Shown piece after piece: positions 30,375-41,100 of a DNA stretch of 64,000 nt. Position 1 is the stretch's first letter. Every line of letters begins with the position of its first letter. The stretch lies in NCBI RefSeq assembly GCF_001598475.1, contig NZ_BCZA01000008.1:62001-126000 (forward strand), read 5' to 3'. Both the position numbers and the translations under genes were made by a program. Source of the DNA: Pantoea agglomerans NBRC 102470 (GTDB lineage Bacteria > Pseudomonadota > Gammaproteobacteria > Enterobacterales > Enterobacteriaceae). The notes below the pieces were generated by a model. The model did no database searches. It saw only the letters and a list, made by a program, of their open reading frames with translations, and was not told the DNA's origin.

Positions 30375-32105
30375 ATGAAAAGGATTTGTTTATCGCTCTG
30401 TCATCCGCCAGTGCGTCTGCTCGCCATGGTGGCAGGCGCGCTGCTCTGCTCTGCTTTCCCGGTGATGGCAGCTCCGCCAGCCGATAACCTCCGTGAAGAA
30501 GGCCAGGCGATTGATGCCCGCGAGCAACTGCGTCAGCAGACGCGCGAGCGCGTGCTGCAACAGCAGAATGCGCCGCAGGCGAATGAACATCTTCCCCGTC
30601 CTGATAGTCGTCTGCCCGGTTATCCTGCCAGTGAGCAGCCCTGCTTTACCATCAATCAGATCGTCCTGACTGGCGATGAAGCCAGCCGTTTTCAGTGGGC
30701 GCTCGACGCCGCCGCGGATGCCACCGGCCGCTGCCTGGGCGGACAGGGCATCGTGCTGGTCATTAACAAAGTGCAGAATGCAATTCTCGCCAAAGGCTAT
30801 GTCACCACCCGCGTCATGGCACAGGAGCAGGATCTGACCAAAGGCGTATTAACGCTGACGTTACAGCCGGGCCGTATCAGCAGGATCCGTTTTGATGAAC
30901 CGGTTTCCTGGCGTGGACGGCTGTGGAATGCGATTCCGGCGTCATCGGGCGAGATATTAAATCTGCGGGATATTGAGCAGGGGCTGGAAAACTTCAAGCG
31001 GGTGCCCAGTGCCAGTGCCGACATTAAAATCGTGCCGGGCGAGCAGGAAGCCACCAGCGATCTGCAGGTCAACTGGCGCGAAGGCAGACCGGTGCGGCTC
31101 AGTCTGGGACTGGATGACAGCGGCTCCAGAAGTACCGGGCGCTACCTCGGTTCCGCCACCCTCGCAGTGGATGCGCCCTTTGCGCAGAACGATCTGTTTT
31201 ACGCCAATATTGGCAAAAATCTGTTTGAGCATGGGCCGTTCGGTAACCGCTCGCACACCCTGAATTACTTTTTCCCGATAGGCTACTGGGCCGTTTCCGC
31301 CAACTACAACGACTACACCTATCACCAGAACATCCCCAATGCCAATGAGGTGCTGCGCTACAGCGGCAAGAGCGATAATTTCCAGCTCACGGTCTCCCGG
31401 TTGCTCTACCGCGATCAGTCGAACAAAACCACGCTTAATCTGCGTGGCTACCGCAAACACTCCACCAACGCCGTCAACGATATCGACATTGTGCAGCAAA
31501 AGCGGCGCACCGCGGGCTGGGAACTGGGCCTGAATCAGCATAGCTATCTGGGCAGCAGCACGCTGGACGCCAGTATCGCCTGGCGGCGCGGTACCGGGGC
31601 GTTTAATGCGCTTCCTGCACCAGAAGAGTCGCGTCATCAGGGCAGCGCGCGTACCGGCATATTGCTGGGCGACCTCGGCATCAACCATCCTTTCGCTGTG
31701 GGCGAGCAGCCCTGGCGGGTCTACAGCAGTGTGCGGGGCCAATGGAGTCCGAATGCCCTGACGCCACAGGAGCGCATGGCGATTGCCGGCCGTTATACGG
31801 TACGCGGCTTCGACGGTGAACAGATGTTGTCGGGGGAAAAAGGACTGCTGTGGCGCAACGAAATTGGCTGGAATCTTTTCTCGCGCGGACATGAGCTCTA
31901 TCTGGCTGCCGATTATGGCCGGGTAAGCGGACCTGCGACTCGCGACCTGGTCGGACATCAACTGGCAGGCAGTGCAATAGGCGTACGCGGCGCGCTCTGG
32001 GGGCGCTTCAGCTACGACCTGTTTGCGGGCATTCCGCTCTATAAACCCGCGGGATTTCATACATCAGGCGCGACGGCGGGTTTCAGCGTTAACCTGGAAA
32101 TCTGA
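30375..32105 (+). CDS. cdiB: CdiB: two-partner secretion outer-membrane transporter (ShlB/FhaC/HecB family)
   Basis: 576 residues. A signal peptide (about 1-32, cleaved after VMA) precedes an N-terminal helix/linker with many Gln and Arg, a POTRA region (about 95-180, beginning PCFTINQIVLTGDE and including the conserved NKVQNAILAKGYVTTRV) and a 16-strand barrel with the VRGFDGEQMLSGEKG loop-6 motif near residue 475. It moves the partner CdiA across the outer membrane. The cdiA start is 58 bp downstream. Haemolysin transporters of the same family cannot be told apart by this protein alone, but the neighbouring genes identify it. Confidence 0.92.
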   Translation: MKRICLSLCHPPVRLLAMVAGALLCSAFPVMAAPPADNLREEGQAIDAREQLRQQTRERVLQQQNAPQANEHLPRPDSRLPGYPASEQPCFTINQIVLTGDEASRFQWALDAAADATGRCLGGQGIVLVINKVQNAILAKGYVTTRVMAQEQDLTKGVLTLTLQPGRISRIRFDEPVSWRGRLWNAIPASSGEILNLRDIEQGLENFKRVPSASADIKIVPGEQEATSDLQVNWREGRPVRLSLGLDDSGSRSTGRYLGSATLAVDAPFAQNDLFYANIGKNLFEHGPFGNRSHTLNYFFPIGYWAVSANYNDYTYHQNIPNANEVLRYSGKSDNFQLTVSRLLYRDQSNKTTLNLRGYRKHSTNAVNDIDIVQQKRRTAGWELGLNQHSYLGSSTLDASIAWRRGTGAFNALPAPEESRHQGSARTGILLGDLGINHPFAVGEQPWRVYSSVRGQWSPNALTPQERMAIAGRYTVRGFDGEQMLSGEKGLLWRNEIGWNLFSRGHELYLAADYGRVSGPATRDLVGHQLAGSAIGVRGALWGRFSYDLFAGIPLYKPAGFHTSGATAGFSVNLEI

Positions 32106-32163
32106 CCACTAAAGCGGGCGATCCCGCTATCTGAACTGAGTGACTTTCACATGGATGTGACCC

Positions 32164-35100
32164 ATGAATAAACATTGCTATCGCATTATCTTCAGCCGCA
32201 CCCATGGGGAACTCCGGGTGGTGTCAGAACTTGCCCGCAGTTGCAGCACGGAGCCCGGTCAGAGCCGTGGCAACGGCACGCCGCGTCTCTGGGTCACTTT
32301 ACGCCGCGCGGCGTGGCTGCTGGGAATGGCCCTGTTTGCCGGGCCTGCAATGGCGAACGGCATTGTGGCGGATAGCAATGCTACGCCAGGACAGCGGCCG
32401 GACGTCATCGCCACCCAGAATGGGCTTCCGCAGGTTAATATCACCGCCCCCAATCAGGCGGGTATCTCGCATAACCAGTATCAGCAATTCGATGTCGCGC
32501 AGAACGGCGCCATCCTGAATAACTCCGCAGTGATGACCTCAACACAACTGGCCGGAATGATTCAGGGCAACCCGAATCTCAACCCAGACACCCCAGCGGC
32601 GCGGGTGATCATCAACGAAGTAAACAGCAATAATCCCAGCCAGCTGCGCGGTTATATGGAAGTGGCGGGCGGACGGGCGCAGGTGATCGTTGCCAACCCG
32701 GCCGGGATTGTCTGTAACGGATGCGGCACCATCAACGCCGGACGGATGACGCTGACCACCGGCAAACCACAGCTCAACGCTGACGGCAGTCTGGCGGGTT
32801 ATCAGGTCGAACGCGGCGTGGTGCGCATTGAAGGCGGCGGACTCAACGGCGATCCCCGTCATGATACTGAGTATGTTGACATACTGGCCCGCGCGGTGGA
32901 GATCAATGCGGGCGTCTGGGCCAAAAAAGAGCTGGCGGTGGTGGCCGGTCGCAATCGCGTAAGCGCAGACGCACAGACGGTCACACCGCTGGCTGATGAC
33001 GGCAGCGCCAGACCTGAACTGGCGATCGACATGGGGCAGATGGGCGGCATGTACAGCGGCCAGATCCGCATGATTGGCACCGAAGCGGGCGTCGGCGTGC
33101 GAAATCAGAACGCTCAGGTGCAGGCGGGCAAAACGCTGGTGGTGAGCAGCGAAGGTAAGCTTGTCTGGCAGTCGGCGGCGCAGGATGGCGTGACGCAGGC
33201 CGGAGGCGACATCAGCCTGGCGGCCAGAGAGGATATTGACTACCAGGGCAAACTTCACAGTGGTGGTCAGCTGACGGTCGGGAGCCGCGAAGGCGGAATC
33301 ACTCAGTCCGGCACCCTGGCGGCGGCAGGTGATGTACGGCTGACGGCGGCCCGCAGCATCCAGAGCAGCGGACACCTGCTGGCAGGCAGCGATGCCAGTA
33401 GCCAGGTTGTGCAGGAAGCTAATCTGCAGCTGGAGAGCCAGGATACCATTCGTGCCAGTGGCAGCCTGCTGAGCAAAAAAGAGGTCAGCGCACGCGGACG
33501 CCGGGTCGATCTCAGTGGCGCTCAGGTCGCCGCCAGCCGCGCAACGCTGACGGCTCAGGAGGGTGGAGTTGCCGTGCGGCAGGCGGTGATTAATGGCACG
33601 GAGCTGGTGATTAACACGGCAGGTGATATCGAGGCGCAGCAGGCGCAGATTAGTGCCGGGCGCTGGCAGATCGATGGACGCAGCCTGTTCAGCCAGCAGG
33701 CCGGATGGTCGCAGACCGGAAGTGGCGAGAGCCGCTTCACGTTGAGTGGTGGGCTGGATAACAGCGACGGAGCGATTGAGAGCCGGCAACTCAGCTTCCG
33801 GGCCGCCTCGCTCAATAACCAGCGTGGACGCATGGTCGCACTCGACAACGCCGCCCAAAAATGGCGGATTGACGGTCTGCTCGACAATACCGCGGGTGAG
33901 CTGGGTAACAACGGCGATCTGACGCTTGAGACAGGCAGCCTGACTAACCAGGGCGGCACCGTCAAAACCAAGGCATCGCTGGCTATTAATGCCAGCACGG
34001 CTGTAAACAACAGTCAGGGTAAGCTGCTGGCCGGTGATGCGCTGACGCTCAGCGCGGGCGGTGATCTCGATAATCACGCTGGCACGCTGAACGGTGGTCA
34101 GCTGTCGCTGACCGCACAGCATCTGAATAATGCGCAGGGTGAAATCGTCAGCCAGGGCGATCTTGATCTGACGACACTACAGGGCCTGGATAACAGCGAT
34201 GGCTGGATCGAAGCGGGTCATCATCTCTCACTCAACAGCGGCGGACTCTGGCAGAACCGCGACGGAACGGCACAGGGCGGTGAGCGGGTCACGGCGGCCG
34301 CAGATCAGCTCAATAACGCCAGCGGCCGGTTGCAGTCTGGCGGTGATCTGGAGCTGACCAGCCGTGGCGATATCCTCAACCAGAGCGGCAAACTCACGGC
34401 GAAAAATGCCCTCGCGGTCCATGGCACCGCAGCGACGCTATTTGATAACGATGGCGGATCGCTGCAAAGCGGCGGCGATCTGCTGCTGCAGGGCGGCGCA
34501 CTGAACAATCGCCAGTCAGGGCAGATTCTCAGCCAGCAGGCACTGACGCTGAACCTGGCGGGCGACTGGGACAATCAGGGTGGCACCCTGACCGGTAATG
34601 GCCGCACGCAGGCCAGCGCCGCAAATCTGTTGAATGCTCAGGGCGCGATCAATGCGCTGGATACGCTGGATATGCAGGTTGCTGGTCGTCTGGATAACAG
34701 CAATGGCCGCATCTTCAGCCGGTTAAGCCAGACGCTTCAGGCGCAGGAGATGAGCAATACGCAGGGCTGGATGGGCAGCCAGGGAAGCTGGACTGCCACG
34801 ACTGCCGGTTTCGATAACACGGCGGGCAGCGTACAAAGTCAGCAGCAGGCTGAACTCTCGGCGAACTGGCTTAGTAACGCCAGCGGCGTGTTGCAATCGG
34901 CTGCTGGCATGGCGTTACGCATTGCGCAGGATATCAACAACCTGGCCGGTAAAGTCTCTGCTCAGCAGCAGCTTACCGTTCAGGGTCAGACCGAAGGCAG
35001 CCGCACCGGTAACATTAACAATGCGGATGGCCAGTGGCTGGCTGGTGAGGGGCTGACTATTACCGCTGCGCGACTCGATAACACCCAGGGCGGTCTGCTC

Positions 35101-38100
35101 TACAGTCAGCGGCAGTTGAAGCTGAATCTGGCCGGGGATGTGCATAACCAGGCCGGTAAGATCCAGAGCGGCGAAGCGTTCCAGCTGGATGCGCAGACGC
35201 TGAACAACACAGGCGGCAATATCGACAGCCAGCAACAGCTGACACTTCAGCTGTCAGGGCAGTTTGATAACAAGGGCGGCGCGGTACGCAGTAATGGCGG
35301 GCAGCAGATCAATGCCGCAGCGATCAACAACCGTCAGGGCGTGTTCAGCAGCCGTGAAGCGATTAATCTGACCACCGGGCAGCTGGAGAATGCCAGCGGC
35401 ACACTGATTAGCCAGGGCGCGGGAAGTTATCACGTCGGCACGCTCAACAACCAGCAGGGCAAAGTCCACAGCGGCGCGGCGCTGACCCTTGAAGCCGCAC
35501 AACTGAACAATCAGAGCGGCCAGTTGGTGGCCACCCAGGATTTAGTGCTGAACGCCACGGCGATCGATAACCGTACCCAGGGTGTGATCAGCAGTCAGGC
35601 GGGGCTCTCACTGCAGGCCGATCGCCTTATCAACCGCGACGGCGGACTGTTACTCGGCACCACCTACAGCGACATTACTGCCCGAGATATCGATAACAGC
35701 GCCGGACGGCTGCAGAGCGCCGGAACGCTCAGGCTGCGCGGTGTTGCACAGCTGGACAACCGTCAGGGACGGGTGCTGGCGAATGACGATCTCACCCTCA
35801 ATGGTGATCTCTCACCGACTGATTCACCGCTGGTGCTGCTCAATCAGAGCGGACGGCTGGAGAGTGCTGGCGCATTAAACATCCATGCACACTCTTTCGA
35901 TAATCAGGGCGGCACGCTGCTGGGCCTGCAAGCTCTGAGGCTGAGCGCGCAACAGGACTACACCCGCCAGGCGAGCGAAACCATCAGCAGTAACGGCACG
36001 GTGACTGTCTCTCTGAGCGGGGCGTTTACTAACCTGGTGGACTGGCTGCTGCCGGGTAATCTGGTGCTGAATGCGGCAGGCATAACCAACCCGGCGATGC
36101 TGGTGGGCAAAACCGTTCAGCTCACGACCGGTGCGCTGCTGAACAGCGGGCGTCTTGAAGCCGACGACCTGACGCTGAATGTCGACTCGCTGGATAACCG
36201 TGCCGCGTTGATGGGTGATGAAGTCACCGTGCGTTCCCGGGTGATCGACAACCATGGACAGCCTGCGGTCATCGCGGCAACTCAAAGCCTGACCCTGCAG
36301 GCCAGCGAGCGGCTGAGCAACACAGATGGCGCGCTGCTCTATAGCGGCAATCGCCTGTCATTGCATAGCGATGACCTGATCGAGAACCGGGCGAGCTTTG
36401 TTGAAGCGGATGGTGATATGACGCTGGAGGCGCGGCGGCTCAATAACCTGCGCGAAGGGCTGGTGATAGAGCGCAACGCTGAGACCAGCGACTACAAGTG
36501 GCATCGTTATAACTACTACTGGCGATCTTATGGCTCAGCAGTGAGCACCGATCTCAGCACCATGGCGTCAACGACCCAGCAACTGACTTTCCAGGATGAG
36601 TCAGCGGCGCAGAGCAATCCTTACGGCACCCTGCTGGCAATTGACGCTGCGGGCAAACGCGCCCAGGTTCGTGTCATGAACAATCAGGGCGTATTGACCG
36701 ATCTTTGGGTTAACTATCTGGCGCTGAACCCCAGCGCCGATGGCACGTATGCCATGACGTTCTATGAAACCCGCGGATTCCGGCAAAATAACGTACCGAC
36801 TCCCTATCAAAATACGGTGTGGCGTGAACATGATCGTGGACGTCTGGAGCAATGGGATCCCGAAAAACATATCGACATCGACAATGCGCCGTTCGTTACT
36901 GATTACAACAATTTCCGTGAACGAACTGCAGCTGGCACCATAACGCGTGATCGGCTGGTCAGCGAAGGCATGGGTGCCCGTATTCTGGCGGACGGCAACA
37001 TGATCCTGCGCATCACCGGAGCGTTATTCAACGATGCCAGCGTGATCACGGCTAACGGCAATCTGACACTGGATGGCGGTGGCAGCATTGATAACCGGGG
37101 TTACTCGGTCAATGAGCGACGCCAGGAAGTGATTGTCGATCATATGGATAAAGATACCCACCACTGGTATCCAACCTTCAATTCCGATGAGACCACCGCC
37201 CTGGCAACCGTTGACGGCATCATTACCGGCAACGGCAACGTCAGCATTAACGGGACCAGCATCAGCAATACCACCGTTAATCAGGCGCAGATAAGCCAGC
37301 TTGAAGCGGCGCTGCAGGCAGTGGACGCTGAGCGCGCTGAGTATGAACGTAACCCACTGGCATTTGCCGTGGACGGGGTCGCCCGCCATGACGGCGACAC
37401 AGAACTTACGACGGGTAATAACACAACGGGTCGCCCACTGTTACCGGCTGAACTGGCCCTGACGGCGCTACAACAGCTGGAGAAAGTCGCCACAACCATC
37501 CCCAATAATGGTCTGTTCAGCCAGCATACCGCGGCGGGCAGCCCGTATCTGATCGTGACTGACGAGCGTTTTACCAGCAAGAGCAAATTTATCAGCAGCG
37601 ACTATCTGCTTGAACGGGTGGGTTACGACCCGTCACAGGTGCATAAACGCCTGGGCGACGGTTTTTATGAGCAGCGTCTGGTTCGCGAGCAGGTCCTGAA
37701 ACTGACCGGCAGGCCTTCCGTTAACGGCTGGGATGCGATGGCGCAGTATCAGGAGCTAATGAACAACGGCTCTAAAGTGGCGCAGGATTTCCATCTGGTG
37801 CCGGGCGTGGCGTTGACGCCGCAGCAGATTGCGGCGCTGCAACAGGATATCGTCTGGCTGGTCAGCGAAACGGTTGATACGGCAGACGGCCCTCAGACGG
37901 TGTGGGTGCCGAAAGTTTATCTGGCACAGACCACGCTGCGCCTGACTGGCGCGGGCGCGGTGATTGGCGGCGGTAATCTGCAGCTCTCGGCAGACAGCGT
38001 GACTAATGCCGGTAACCTCTTTGCGGACCAGGCGCTCTCCATCGACAGCGGGCAGTTTCAGCACCTGGGTGGCGATATCAAGGCGGGCAGCATTGATGTG

Positions 38101-41100
38101 AAGGCGGAGACGCTGACGATCAGCACCGATCTGCAGAATGCCCTGCGTCAGGCGACGATGAGTGCTGAGGATATCAGCCTCAGCGGCACCGATATCCGGC
38201 TGCAGGGCGCGAAACTCAATGCCACCAATAACCTCAGTCTGAGCGCGCACAACAACCTTGAGATCGGTGCCGCGAAAAGCAGTCACAGCGGCAGCCTGAA
38301 CGTGATCTCCGGGGCGATGGGTAACCGCACCAGCAGCGGCATAGAAGAAGCGGGCAGGCGCATGGCGCAGGTCAGCGGCGAGTGGCAGCAGGCGCAGGGC
38401 AGCGAGCTTAACGCCGGTGGCAATCTTCTGCTCTCGGCCGGGCGTGACCTGACGCTGACCGGTAGCCAGGCCAGCGCCTCCGGCTCTGCCCGGGTTCAGG
38501 CTGGCGGCGACATTCACATCGGCGCTGAAACCACCACCAATGCCACCCATCTTGAGGCTGGCAGCCGGACTTCATCGGTCAGCAACAGCCGCACGGAAGA
38601 TCGCCTGGTGCTCAGCACCCTGAGCGGTGACCAGGGCGTGACGCTGGTGGCGGGTAATAACCTGCAGGCCGAAGGCGCGCAGGTTGATAGTACCGAGGGC
38701 CGCATTGGCATCAGCGCGCAGAACGTTACCATCAAGGACGCGCATACCCGCACGCAGGACCTGGACAGCGAGAACAGGCGGCTGGGTAATACCCGCAGTC
38801 ATCGTGACGAGGAGACGATTCGTGAGGGCAGCATGGGAAGCACCTTCGGCGGAGAGCAGGGCGTAATGGTCATCGGGCGTGAGGGTGACGTGACGGTCAC
38901 CGGCAGCACGCTGCACAGCGGACAGGGTGCTGTTGCGCTGCAGGCGAAAAAGGATGTCATCCTCAGCCACACGACAGACAGCGAGCACCGCGTCTCAGAA
39001 GAAAAAAGTCGCGGCCGGAAAACCAAAGGTGAACGCTCAGAGGAAATGCTGAGTGAGAACGTGGTGGGGAGCACACTCAGTGGACGTGATGGCGTCACGG
39101 TGGTAGCGCAGGACGGCAGCATCACCGCCACGGCCAGCACTCTGCACAGTGAGCTGGGGGCCGTTGCACTGCAGGCGAAACAGGATGTGACCCTCAATAC
39201 CGCCACCGAACGGGCGTTTGACTTTAGTGAAGAACGTTCTGAGAGAAAAGGCTTCCTGAAAAAGAGCAGCAGCCACACTATTACGCAGGACGGCAGCACG
39301 CGCGAGAACGGCAGCCTGCTGAGCGGCGAAAGTGTCACGGTCATTGCCGGGCGCGACCTGACGGTGACCGGCTCGGCGGTGGCCGCAGACCAGGACGTCA
39401 GTCTGCGGGCCGGACGCGACGTGGAGATCGGCGCGGCAACCGAGACCGACAGCCACTACCAGCTGAAAGAAAAGAAAAAAAGCGGGCTGCTGGGCAGCGG
39501 TGGCATCGGTTTCACCATCGGCAAGCAGTCCACGCGGCACGAAATTGATGAGAAAGGCACCACCCAGAGCCAGAGCGTCAGCACCATCGGCAGCAGCCAG
39601 GGCAGCGTGGATATCACGGCGGGCAACCGGCTGCACGTCGGCGGCGCAGACCTGGTGGCAGGTCAGGACATGAACCTGACGGGCGACAGCGTAACTATCG
39701 ACCCGGGCTTTGATTCACGCAGCCGTAAGGAAACCTTCGAGCAGAAACAGAGCGGTCTGAGCATCGCCCTGTCAGGCACGGCAGGCAGCGCGCTCAACAC
39801 GGCAGTGAGCAGCGCGCAGCAGGCGAGGAAGTCGGGTGGCGGGCGTGTCAGCGCGCTGCAGAACACCCAGGCGGCGCTGAACGGGGTGCAGGCGGCGCAG
39901 GCAGCTCAGATGGACGGGCTTAACACCGCCGCCGCGGACGCACACAATGCCGCCGGCGACCTGAAGCCGGGGCAGGACGGCTATCAGGCGGGCTCGACCA
40001 ACACCATCGGCGTCAGCGCCTCGTACGGCAGTCAGTCGTCGAAAAGAGAAACGCGTACCGAGAGCAGTCAGTCGAAGGGCAGTACGCTGACGGCGGGCCG
40101 GAATCTGACCGTCACGGCAACCGGCAAAAACGGTACGGCGCAGAGCGGCGACATCAGCATCGCCGGCAGCCAGCTGAAGGCGGGCGGCGACCTGGGTCTT
40201 GATGCGTCACGGGACATCCTGCTGCAGTCGGCGCAGAACACGCAGAGCACCGATGGGAAAAACAGCAGCAAGGGCGGCAGCGTCGGCGTAGGCATCGGCG
40301 TGGGTTCAGGCGGCTACGGCATCAGCGTGTCGGCGAGCATCAACGCGGCGAAGGGCAGCGAAAAAGGCAACGGGCTGACGCACAGCGAAACCACGCTGGA
40401 CGCGGGCAACCGGCTCAGCCTGACCAGCGGGCGCGACATCACGCTCACGGGCGCGCAGGCAAACGGTGAGAGCGTGAAGGTGGACGCGGGCCGCAACCTG
40501 ACGCTGACCTCGGAGCAGGACAGCGACCGCTACGACAGTAAGCAGCAGAGCGCCAGCGCGGGCGGCAGCTTCACCTTCGGCTCAATGACCGGGTCGGCGA
40601 ACGTGAACGTGAGCCGGGATAAGATGCACAGCACCTGGCAGAGCGTGGCCGAGCAGACCGGGATTTTTGCGGGCAAGGGCGGCTTTGACGTCACGGTGGG
40701 TGAGCATACGCAGCTGAACGGCGCGGTCATCAGCTCAACGGCTACCGCCGATAAGAACCGGCTCGACACCGGCACGCTGGGCTTCGGCGATATTGAGAAC
40801 CACGCGGAATATGAGGTGGAGCATCAGAGCGCGGGCATGAGCACCGGCGGCAGCATCGGCGGTCAGTTCGCCGGGAACATGGCGAACGGCATGCTGGCGG
40901 GGCTGAACGACAGCGGCAGCGCGGACTCCACCACGAAGGCGGCGGTGAGTGAGGGCACCATCGTTATCCGCGATAAGGAACAGCAGACGCAGGACGTGGC
41001 GGACCTCAGCCGCGACGTGGCGAACGCGAATCCGGGGCTGGACGTCATCTTTGACAAGGAGAAGGAGCAGAACCGGCTGAAGGCGGCGCAGCTTATCGGG

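Noticed and set aside
30957..32060. 367-codon minus-strand frame opposite cdiB
   Set aside because: It is antisense to a well-supported outer-membrane transporter and has no family resemblance or start signal.
32539..34122. 527-codon open frame on the minus strand within cdiA
   Set aside because: It mirrors the repetitive, GC-rich coding strand of CdiA, has no domain or ribosome-binding site, and similar antisense frames occur along the whole gene.
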